From positions 848,788 to 912,787 of the forward strand of contig NW_022985453.1 of the NCBI RefSeq assembly GCF_010093595.1: a stretch of DNA of 64,000 bases, given 5' to 3'. The translations under genes and the position numbers were made by a program. Under the pieces are notes generated by a model. It was not told where the DNA came from. It did not search any database and saw only the letters and a program-made list of their open reading frames with translations. Below are positions 45,688 through 54,894 of the stretch, piece after piece. Each line of letters starts with the position of its first letter. Within the stretch, counting starts at the first letter, position 1. The stretch is from Mytilinidion resinicola. Lineage: Eukaryota; Ascomycota; Dothideomycetes; Mytilinidiales; Mytilinidiaceae.

Positions 45688-46782
45688 TCATTTTTTCAAC
45701 CCGTACCTCACCCACCCCATTCCGTGCCGAAAAAACAATCTCCATCCGAATCCACCCCCAACATCATCATCCACACATCCATACTCCCTCTTCTGTCGAT
45801 TGGCCTCATTCGGGCTCTGGTAGGAACCATGCTCGACATCCACATCCTCCTCCCTCTTCCGCTTCTTCAGCTCCGACATTCTCCTGCCGAAATCCCTCTG
45901 ATGCATCATCTTCTCCATCATCGTCTCCCTCGCCTCCCTCGTCTTCACCAACGTCTGCTGCTTCTTCGCCTCCATCTCAGCCGCGATCGCCATCTCTAAC
46001 TTAATCGCCTGTCGCTTCTCCTGGACATTCTTCAAGAAGCTAGCAAAGAGGCCCTCGCCGAACTTCACAGGTTCCCCCTTCCAGTACACTTTCTCTGCTA
46101 TCGACGGCGTGGCCATGGCAACCTCCGCCCACTCAGGAAACATTCCGACCACCTCATATTCAGCTTTGCTCACACACTCCGGGCTCAAGAGGTATCGAGG
46201 AGGATGCGAAATCATTTCGATCAACTGCAAGGCCCGGTACCAGAAGATCTTCTGCAGCTCCGTATGCGCCGTTCGCAGCGGCATCGCTTCCTTTGGGCCA
46301 AGCGTGAGATCGAGCTTGACGGTCTTCACCGACTCGGGGAGTTCTGCAAGCCGATCGATCCAATTGGAGTACTGGGTGCTGTAGACCGCCGCCATCTTGC
46401 ACATCCTCCAAAGACCCTCCTTATCCTCATTGAAGTTTATGCCTTCCCATATCTGATCGAAGACTTGGATCGTGATTTCTGGGACGCCGAGCCACGCGCA
46501 GTTCTTCAGTCGTGTTGCGCGCTCGTTCAAGAGCTGTTGAAAGGCGCGGAAGTGCGTGAAGGTTTTGGGGTCTGGGGTCTTGATGAGGACGAGGGGATCA
46601 GTGCTGGCGCTGGGGAGCCAGAGCGGAAGGATCTCGTTGATGTCTGCTTGTAGGGTCTTGCAGACTCCGAAGAATGGAGTGGATATGCGATAACCTTTCT
46701 TGTTGATTATAGCAGATATGGTCCCCGAGATAATGTGCTGTCGGAGTTCGGCGGGCAGGCTGAGGAAAGTGGTACCCGACAT
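45688..46782 (-). CDS. F-box-like fungal hypothetical protein
   Basis: A single 364-codon exon. The start at 46782 gives MSGTTFLSLPAELRQHIIS, a short F-box-like leader (LPAELR..I) common in fungal hypothetical proteins. The frame stays open upstream to 46971, but that extension is His/Asn-rich. The middle is ordered with no repeat family recognised (GVCKTLQADINEILPLWLP, WLGVPEITIQVFDQI, LDLTLGPKEAMPLRTA). The last ~100 residues form a long charged helix (KRQAIKLEMAIAAEMEAKKQ) with a basic KKRKREED motif, perhaps a nuclear signal. F-box proteins bind Skp1 in SCF ubiquitin ligases, but here only the box-like start supports this, so the role stays open. Confidence 0.65.
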   Translation of the reverse strand: MSGTTFLSLPAELRQHIISGTISAIINKKGYRISTPFFGVCKTLQADINEILPLWLPSASTDPLVLIKTPDPKTFTHFRAFQQLLNERATRLKNCAWLGVPEITIQVFDQIWEGINFNEDKEGLWRMCKMAAVYSTQYSNWIDRLAELPESVKTVKLDLTLGPKEAMPLRTAHTELQKIFWYRALQLIEMISHPPRYLLSPECVSKAEYEVVGMFPEWAEVAMATPSIAEKVYWKGEPVKFGEGLFASFLKNVQEKRQAIKLEMAIAAEMEAKKQQTLVKTREARETMMEKMMHQRDFGRRMSELKKRKREEDVDVEHGSYQSPNEANRQKREYGCVDDDVGGGFGWRLFFRHGMGWVRYGLKK

Positions 46783-47641
46783 TGCGAGTTGGTGGTGATT
46801 GGTTTGGTACAGTCGTAATGAAATAGGGTGATTGAAATGGTGGTGATGTTGCGGATTGGTGGAGTCGGGTTTGGGTGTAGACCGAAGGGTGGTGGTTTTG
46901 ATAGACAGGTTGGTAAGTGCGTGGAAAACTGTGGAGAGGAGTTGAGGAGGTAGGTCCTGCGTAGCGAACATTCGGTCCTCCTACTTTCCTGTGATGAAAG
47001 GTTGTGAGTTGGCCAGTGCCGGGGCGAGAAGCGTCTTTCATGCAGTCAGTGAACGAAATAAACAGCCATCCACCAGCCAAATACATCAAGGCTCGGACAG
47101 TTTAGGGTTGACTTAGATATCTAGTAACTTATCTTCATGAGCACGATGGTTTTACATATGATCAACTGTACTACAAGGCCAATCCATCTTTATCGTCAGT
47201 TCATAGCGGAAACGCATTGTACATTGCCTGGTCATAGAAACCCGTATACTCGTTACCGCTGAATGAAGAGCTTCGTCGTATTTTCAGCATTCCGAATAAG
47301 AGAGCAGTTTGCCATATTGGACAGATGGTAATATATGCACGGGAAACCGTGCACGAGGTGGTCGCCACTTCTAACTACCGCTCATGATACTTATTAAAGG
47401 GTGTTATCCGCACCTGAGAGCCTTATAGTAGCGCGATAAGTCATCATCAGCCTTGTGTCCGCTGTGACGCCTAAATTTAAGCAAGGTCGCCACGCTGATC
47501 GGTACCTCAGCTAGTGCCGCATGCCCCACGACCACCGACACACCGGCCAGCTTATTCAACCTCCCCAGCGAACTTCGCAACAAGATATTGTATATGAGCT
47601 AGAGAGCCACGGGCACCCCCAAACTCTACCTTGGCTTCAGC
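46783..47641. other. Intergenic, no gene seen
   Basis: 5' flank of the F-box-like gene, then about 600 bases of unremarkable sequence leading to the sirtuin relic. No reading frame of note and no repeat recognised. Confidence 0.4.
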
Positions 47642-48594
47642 ATGGATGGTGCTAATACTAGCGATGATTCTGCTTGGTCAACTTTTGCAGATTTCCTGGA
47701 AGCATCTTCGCGGGTTCTGTGCCTCGTGGGTGCTGGGCTCAGCGCACCATCTGGTCTGGCCACCTGGCGTGGGACGAACGGGCTATGGAACGACATCAAT
47801 TTGAGAGAGCTTGCCTAACCCAACAAGTTTCAAGAGGATCCAGTCACAGTGTGGAGCTTTTACGGCGAGCGTTTACTCAAGTCATTGGCGGCTCAGCCAA
47901 ATGCAGCACATCATGCGTTGGCGGCTCTTGCTAGGTGGCATGAAGGATGGTTGACTATCAATCAAAATGTCGATGGTACAGATATTAGTCTGGAAGACAA
48001 GGAATCGTGCGGGCGGTGCGCTAATATCATATCAGGGCTTCTCGAGCAAACCGATCATCCCATGTCAAGGCTACTGGGCATTCACGGCACATTGAAGATT
48101 GTTCGATGTACCACATGCGATTACAACACCAACGTTCATAAGCCGCATGACATTCCGTTCCTGCTGTCGCTGTCCAATGCTAATAATCAATCACGCTCGG
48201 CAGCATTATCCGACCTTCCACATTGCCCCAAATGTACAATCTATTGCGCCCAGGAGTTGTTTGGTTCGGTGAGAGACTCGCTGCTGGCGCACCAGACAGA
48301 ATTGATGAGTGGATATCGGAAGAACGCATTGATCTGGTGATCGCTGCTGGTACAAGCTTGGAAGTTTTCCCAGCTGCAGAATGGGTGGATACAGCGCGAG
48401 CATGTGGAGCATCTTTGGCTATCATCGATGCGGAAAAAGACCACCGGCTGGTGGATGAATTAAATGACAATGACTGGTTTTTCAAAGGAGATATCGCGGT
48501 TATTCTACCTAGTATTCTACCTAGAATACTAAACTTCTCAAACGTTGACGTCACGCAAGAAAATAATATCATTATCGACTTTGCTGGGTCCTAA
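47642..48594 (+). pseudogene. Broken sirtuin (SIR2 family NAD-dependent deacylase)
   Basis: Reads MDGANTSDDSAW, then the NAD-binding block CLVGAGLSAPSGLATWRG. An in-frame TAA follows at 47816-47818, where CAA would continue the protein. Afterwards come DPVTVWSFYGERL and AAHHALAALARW, and the NAD/nicotinamide motif NQNVDG is rebuilt by removing a 60-nt intron (47976-48035). RLLGIHGTLKIVRC contains the catalytic His. Two CxxC pairs (RCTTC, HCPKC) would bind zinc. Near 48233-48240 the frame shifts by one base and continues LLRPGVVWFGERLAAG, AAGTSLEVFPAAEW to the stop at 48592. The order and the RPGVVWFGE motif resemble Sir2 class III (Sirt5-like) proteins. One stop plus one frameshift make it a pseudogene in this assembly. 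The TAA fits C-to-T RIP damage. Confidence 0.85.
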
Positions 48595-48775
48595 TAACAT
48601 CCCGTCTTTTATATATTCTTCGCTCCTTTATGTTTGACACGGGATCTCAAAATCCGTTTTTCTATAATGCAATCAAGGTCACGTGTAACAAATTCCCGAG
48701 TGCGCCAAAGCGGCTAAGCGAGGATAAGAATTGTTCAAACAAATTCTTACATCTACCGTTCATCCTCTCAACATT

Positions 48776-49528
48776 ATGTCTGCTCTCACTGACGATCGAA
48801 TCATCTCGCTCTGTCACGATCCGACAACCACGATTCTCTCAGCGCCGCAGTGCTTAAACAAGGTGGTGCGCATTACAGACAGCCTGGCCGTGAAGTTTGG
48901 ACATTTTGTTACCGCTTAAGAATTTAGGAACTAACAGGTCGCACAGCGGCGCCTCGACGCAGACATAGTCAATGTGCCGACAGCTTATCAGTTTGTGCAG
49001 AAAGAGGAGATTGGGTATATCGTGATGGACTACGTTGATGGCGATACGCTTGACCTGGTGAGCGCAAAAAATATGGCTGAGGAGCTGGGCAAGGTCTTAA
49101 ATTATATCCATCAACAGGGAGCGACGAAGCCGGGATCACTTGGAGGCGGGCTAGTATCTGGTGTGCTCTGGCCTGAACATGAGGAGGTGGAGTTTTCGGA
49201 GACTAATGACCTCCAACTTTGGCTCAATTAACGTTCACCCAGCTTAGGGCACAAACTTAATCTTCGTCGCCATGCCCTATCTATGTGCCATCTGGATTTT
49301 AATCCAAGAAACATTATGGTGGATGGCAGTCGCATCTATCTCATCGACTGGTCCGCCGCCGGGTATTTCCCTTGATTCTTCGAGCATATATTATACCAGT
49401 TCCTCCCGCGAGATCGTAGCTTCTTCAATCTTCTAAGACCATTTCTCGCTCCCTTGTCTGATGAAGAACTGGAGAGCGCAAAGATTGTGGTTGAATCTTT
49501 GCGACACAGTCAATTCCATGTTTTGTGA
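48776..49528 (+). pseudogene. Broken aminoglycoside-phosphotransferase-like kinase
   Basis: A single frame from the ATG to 49528 reads as an APH-family protein but contains four in-frame stops: TAA 48917-48919, TAA 48932-48934, TAA 49229-49231 and TGA 49373-49375. Recognisable parts are VVRITDSLAVKFG (ATP-binding Lys region), EFRN then VAQRRLDADIVNVPTAYQF, IGYIVMDYVDGDTL (hinge), the catalytic loop CHLDFNPRNIMVDG and the metal-binding IYLIDWSAAG. No base is inserted or lost along 250 codons, and each stop is explained by one C-to-T change (CAA to TAA, CGA to TGA), which points to RIP rather than slow neutral decay. Fungal members phosphorylate unknown small molecules. It lies 181 bp after the sirtuin relic in the same orientation. 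Confidence 0.85.
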
Positions 49529-51579
49529 GTCACAAGCCGAATAAACCTAGGCGCCACTGACCAGGGCCATCTATCAGTCCGGGGGCCAAGGTCTCCCAGA
49601 GAGCACGTATTGGAGCGTAGGCTTATGAAGTATTCGATGTTCACTGTTAATGCTGTGCCGGCTCCGCACATCTATGCGCGACCAAAGTACACAGAAAACC
49701 TAAACAAACTACGCGATACTGTGCCGCACGTCTCAATTTGTAGCAGGTTTGCCGTCTGACCCGTGCACTGCTGCTACCTGGGTTTCATCATTTTGATCGC
49801 TAGCAGTCATTCTTGGAATTTGCTGAAACATGCTTTTCTTGCGCCAGGTGACTCTGCGGGTTGCGGAAGCCAGCCAGCCCAGCAATTTCTAGGGTTATCT
49901 AATCGGCGTACTATGCGGCACGTGGCAAGCTGCTCGCTTTCGTCGAATGACTGCTACAATGCGAAAATTCTGTCCTCTGTTCATCCTGTACCGTATCCCG
50001 TCTGAAAAGGCATCGCCTGCGCTAGCGCAGAGCCTTCCATGCGACCTTTACTGCGGTAGCCCGTAAATCAATTTTGATGGTCGACTACGAGGTTGCATCA
50101 CGCCTATATTATTAGCAACACTATCCCAGAAGCTGTGTAGGTACGGCCAAAGCCGTGCAGCACTTCCCGCGGCAATGTAGCGCGCCGTCTCGAGATGCTG
50201 GATGGCCAGATAGCTGTTTCGTCAGCCTTCGGTGGTCAAAGGAGACATGGACAAAATTTACATCCAGTGTCGGCATCCGGATCCCTCGGATGAATACTCG
50301 AACCTGTGGAGGTTGTTATGATGGATGACTTGGCTAATATAGCCGACTGGCAGATTGCTCGAGGTTGGGGGAAAGTCAACAATGAGGACATAATTGTTTG
50401 TGATGGCGTAGGCGTTGGCAACAACCGTATAGACTGTGTCATGTGGCAGCGAAGCGAGCCTGCAACTGCGGTATTCGTCACATTGTCCTTCAATTGGATG
50501 TTAAGAGACCAATGATTGTAGTTGTCGTTGTACGGATGGCAAACTGCTTGGATTAAGTGGACTACGCGAGTGTCGTTGCTAAAGTCCGTCATCTAGTGGG
50601 CATTAATGATGGACCAAGGCTTGGGTGAAGGACATACCGTGGAATGAATCAGCTGAGTGGCTTCCGATGAAGGTGCTACAATTCGCCTGCGCTTCCAATT
50701 AAAGCGCAGTCGTTCTGTTCTTTTGGGCTGGCCTGCGGGCAGCCTGGCGTACGGAGTAGTGTCGTAACAATTACTAAATATATTAGTCTAAGCTAGCTAA
50801 GTCTGCCCGAGTAAAGGCCGGTAATATAATAAGGTTTTATTAACTAAACCTCTAAGTTAATACAATTATAATATATATTATCTCCAGTTATACTACACAG
50901 TCTCTCCACGAACTAAACCTTGGGTAAGAGTATATAAATTTTCAATTTTAGGCGGTTTGTTATGCATGGAGTGGTATGGTTTCAGCCACAAATCCCTATA
51001 ACTAAGGTTTGGCTGAAAGTCAGGCTCCTTCGCGATGCAAAGGTACCACTGCCATCGACTCCTGATTTAAGAGTTTAGATTTAAGAGAATTATACTCAAA
51101 AGGCAACTCGTTAGAAGCGTTGTTAAAGGCAGAGATGGCGGTTATCGCCAGGAGGGTGAGAAATTGATCCCCGAGCCGGTCTCAGCGTAAAGCTCCACAT
51201 TGCAATCCATCCGAGGGTACCGACTACGATGGAATCAGCGAGGCGGGCGTGGCGCAGCCGTCCTAGCGGCCACGGCTGCAGGACAGATCAGGACCACGTC
51301 CGACTGAGCGGAGCGGCTGGAGAGTACGAGGAAGAGGCCGGAGGCCAGAGTACGGACACATGCACCGATCCACAATGTGAAACGGAGCGACCTGTTGAGG
51401 AAGATCGACGTTCTGCGCTGTGGGGGTTGCTGGTGAATGATACGCGCCTAACCAAAATAGGATTAGCTACAACTGCGATCAGACTTGGCAAGCTGGTGAA
51501 AACAAACACCAAAACATTCTCAGTTCACCATCTCTCCAGCATCTAGCGCATCCTTTCTCTTACACATTTCAATTACGCC
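49529..51579. other. Gene-free stretch with an AT-rich RIP-like block
   Basis: No protein-like frame. Bases about 50760-50950 are very AT-rich with many TA steps (TATTAGTC, ATATATTA), the usual look of strongly RIP-mutated repeat DNA. Left of this, 49.5-50.6 kb holds unremarkable sequence. Right of it, 51100-51560 has short frames only and should contain the promoter of the gene starting at 51580. Confidence 0.45.
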
Positions 51580-53054
51580 ATGAAGCGTGCACTCTCCTGT
51601 CCAGACTCCGAGCAGACGCACAGCCATCCTTTGTCCCCAAAACGACTGAGGAAATCCTCCGACACTGGCCACTGCTGCCTGCCCCTCGACGCTTCATCGC
51701 GGCTCTCACGAACGCTTCCTCTGACGCCTGAGAATCTCCAAGCGCTGTGCTCGCAGTCAACGCTATCCATCGGAGAGTGGGCAAGCCACGACGATAGTTT
51801 CGGCGAGCCAGAAATGGGCCCCCCAACGCCAAGTGTCACATCGAACGATAGTAGTCAAAGAAGAAGACCATCGAAGCTGAGCTACCGGCGACGATCTCAG
51901 AGCCCATCCAAGAAGACAAGCACCCAATATCGATCGAGGAATATGGCCGATGCGAGCGTCTTTGTAGACCACTGTCATGACCCCCCTTGGGACGTGACGG
52001 ATCAACTCAAGCATATATTTGGAGTGTCGATGTTGGACGACATCGGGCATGCCTCTTTTAGCGGTGGGAATTCTTGCGTCCCGGCTATTCAAAGCACAAT
52101 TGCAGAGCTAGCAGAAAAATACTGTTGTAAATCAAGGCAGATGACCAAAGACTGTGCTGGGGAGGGTCAGTGGAAGAGCCATCTGTTAACGATTCTTGTG
52201 GAGCCTATGCAAGAGTTGTGGCCGAACATTCTAAAGCTGAGCGCGTCCGAAAAGCGTAGGTTTGTCCGTTCCGCTTTTCCGACACAGCTAATTTTGCCGT
52301 AGCATGGACAAGCGAACTCAGGCCAACCCCACCATCCTTCGAGGACATACTCTATAATGACTCCCCTCATGTCGAATCTCATCAACTAACAACTGAACAT
52401 CAGACTCTGCCTCCGCCTCTGCCGGCCCAAACCTTCCCCGACACACCAATCTTCAGCGCGCCATCCAATGCTCCTAGCGATGTCACCGACGATCCTAATC
52501 GTATTTCCATACCGAAACCAGACATAGCCCTTGGACTTGCCCACACCTCTTTCGCTCGGCTCCAAGGCAAGATACTATGGGATCTCCAGGACAACAATCG
52601 CGTTCTTAGCGGGCCGCATCAGTCAGGAGTTGGTCTACACTTCCCTTTTCTTATTATAGAAGCAAAAGGACTAGCTACAGGGTCGAATATGGTTGGAGTG
52701 CAGAATCAGGCTGCTGTCGGCGGCGCCTGTGCTCTCAACATATTTCGCGACCTGAAGGTCATCGCAACGATTCATGTGCCTTATACTTCTAGTAACCAAC
52801 CTAAACCACGGCAAATCCTTTTTTCAGTGGTGACAGAAGGACCTGTTCACGAAATGTGGGTTCACTACCAAATAGGCGAGGCGTATCACATGACGGTGCT
52901 ACGGATATGGCGGACAACGATTAGGAAGGAGGCGAGAGAATTTGTGCAGGCTTTGGGCGAGATATTGAAATGGGGCGTGGGCGATCTCAGGGCAAGTGTT
53001 CTGAAAGAGCTCACTACCATCGAAACGGTGCTCCGGGAACGCAGGATTGAGTGA
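51580..53054 (+). CDS. DUF7924-like fungal protein with an E-x-K nuclease-like motif
   Basis: Exons 51580-52255 and 52303-53054 (47-nt intron, GTAGGT donor) encode about 475 residues. The first ~130 residues are basic and Ser-rich (SPKRLRKSSD, SQRRRPSKLSYRRRSQSPSK), likely disordered and nuclear. The ordered part starts near DHCHDPPWDVTD. The best-conserved stretch is GLHFPFLIIEAKG, then MVGVQNQAAVGGACALNI, followed by PHSTSS-like exposed loops and VHEMWVHYQIGEAYHM. The phrase 'FPFLIIEAKG ... QNQAAVGGA' matches a large fungal family I recall as DUF7924. The E-x-K after a hydrophobic strand is reminiscent of PD-(D/E)XK nucleases, which is inference from motif shape. The frame is intact, in contrast to the broken genes to its left. 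Such genes are frequent in repeat-rich accessory regions of ascomycetes. Confidence 0.75.
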
Positions 53055-53864
53055 TTACTCCGATTGTTGATGCGCTTGCTACGTTGCTTTTTCTCCTTCG
53101 TACTCAACTTTTTCTTCTTACTGAATTTTGTGGATCACGTAACGAATACAATGGCAACTTATGTGTGTTTTTTTTTCCGCCTCCACGAGTCCAGCCTCCA
53201 TCTCTTCCCTCTCCACGTCACCCAACGCCCGACCTGGCTCACTTCGACAGCCTGATAATCACAACGGAGATCAATGACCTCGCGCCTGTCTTCACCCTTT
53301 CTATCTTGTCCAATGCCCGACCCGGTTAATGCTAACAACACAGTTCCATCTCTACCTCCACCTCCACCTCCATCTCCTCAACCACGGCCCTGCCCAATGC
53401 CCAACCTGCTTGTCCTAATGAATGTTGACAGACGATTATAGGGTATAATGTGTGGCGAGAAGAACTCCGAACCCACATTTTTGGTGGATTTGATCGAGTA
53501 TCTTGCCCCGCTCGACAAAGTCTGTGTCACGACTGAAGGGTCTGATAGCGCACGGTTCTAGCACTCCCGTTCAACAAATTATGTGTACTCAAGAGGACAG
53601 CACGTTTTCATGTGACTGAAGCTGATGCCTTCAGGGCGATAATTTCAACACGGGCCACAGTGCTGCAGGAGCACTGTGGCCCGACGGTAGAGATTATGAG
53701 AGAAGTGCTAGATAGGTGGGCGTCATTGAGTGTAACGAAGAGCGACGAGCGCGTGCGAATGGCGCAACAGGTTGGCGAGAATTTATGATGGCCGCTCGTC
53801 GCCGGTGACCTTAGGAAGTATGCCGCAAGAGGCGCGCTTCAAGCGTGTCGGAGGGGACACAATG
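53055..53864. other. Intergenic, no supported gene
   Basis: C/T-rich sequence with TCTACCTCCACCTCCACC-type low complexity near 53350. The 53580-53860 part has a few short frames of normal composition but no recognisable protein. Confidence 0.4.
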
Positions 53865-54276
53865 TAACGTAGTCTGCGGGTGAGTGGGCCATGGACGTTT
53901 TAGCACTCCAGCTATCTCAACAACCACCAAATATTTCAAGCTGTAACTTGGAATAATAATATAAGTAGCTATTCTAATATCATATGTTCATTGTTCAGAT
54001 TTCTCAACAGCCCTGTTTAGCCGTAGTAAAGTTTTGGTTAGTTTTGGCCCCCAAAATCAGGTATTATATACAATATAATCAAATCATGCCTCTATTGCTC
54101 CAAACTTTCTCTTAGCTATTAGAAAGAGCTAGATAGTATATAGCATCTTAAAATTGTACTTTATATTTTGTAGTTGTTGAGATTGCTGGGGTGCTAAAAC
54201 GTCCAAATCGCGCCAATAATGGGGTGGCCCACTCGCCCGCATGGCCCAAGGGCCCACTCACCCGCAGACTACGTTA
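53865..54276. mobile_element. 412-bp non-autonomous element with 24-bp terminal inverted repeats and TA duplication
   Basis: The left end ACGTAGTCTGCGGGTGAGTG continues GGCC (53867-53890). The right end is its exact reverse complement at 54251-54274. Both are bounded by TA, the target duplication of Tc1/mariner-class elements. Next to the terminal repeats, GGACGTTTTAGCAC (left) and its reverse complement GTGCTAAAACGTCC (right, near 54191) extend the symmetry, with extra sequence inserted on the right side. The interior is AT-rich and has no reading frame. This is a MITE-like element, mobilised by a transposase encoded elsewhere. Confidence 0.85.
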
Positions 54277-54426
54277 CAAAGGGCCAGGCTCGATGAATAA
54301 TCAAATATGTTGATTTTCTGCCATGCCCGCGCACAGGCCGCCGGGCCAATTAGATCTAGGCGGTGAGCGATCACGTGACGAACACAAAACCAAATCCGGG
54401 TGTTTACACCAGCAATTCATCACAAC

Positions 54427-54894
54427 ATGCCTCAACACCACGCCGGAGGGCGCGTTAACGGCGCGTCTGACACCTCGATCCAATTGAAATCAGCTGTAAT
54501 TACGCTCAGAAATTTGGTGCGCTTGGAATGGGCTGATATTAAAGCCAGAACTGGGGTTAAATCATTAACAGCCTCACGAATCTACAACAAGGCCGTAGAC
54601 GATGCCGGCAACGCGGATTTTAACAATCTCCTGGCTACTCTCTGCCCCAAATCAAAAAGGCCCGGGGGCGCCCCCCGTGTATCCAATGGCTTAGAAGCAT
54701 CTGCAGCAATTAGGGCTAATATAATGCGCTTTCTAATATACAAATTATATAAAGCTAGATTAGGGGCTGCAGCAGAATATAGCATTGCTAAGATAGGGCG
54801 GCATTTTCGCATGGCCCGCCGGCATGCCAACCAACCTCTCCAATATTCCCCTCCAACAAACCGACTAGCCTCTTATGGCATCCACGCTACATAA
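54427..54894 (+). pseudogene. Fragment resembling a Tc1-type transposase N-terminus
   Basis: A 155-codon frame starting MPQHHAGGRVNGAS. It is helical and basic, with a helix-turn-helix-like start (AVITLRNLVRLEWADIKAR, then SLTASRIYNKAV) and a KRPGGAPRVSN linker as found between the DNA-binding and catalytic parts of fungal Tc1-like transposases. No DDE catalytic domain follows. It lies 150 bp from the 412-bp terminal-inverted-repeat element, but I cannot show they belong together. A small fungal gene of unknown function is the alternative. Confidence 0.4.

Noticed and set aside
47976..48035. Reading through the 60-nt segment of the sirtuin as coding
   Set aside because: It is open and in frame, but GT...AG ends and the sirtuin motif NQNVDG directly followed by a short loop and GHP-like TDHP argue that it is an intron.
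47642..49528. Sirtuin and kinase as a defence-type operon system
   Set aside because: This is fungal DNA, both genes are broken and eukaryotic in structure; adjacency alone does not support an operon-like defence system.
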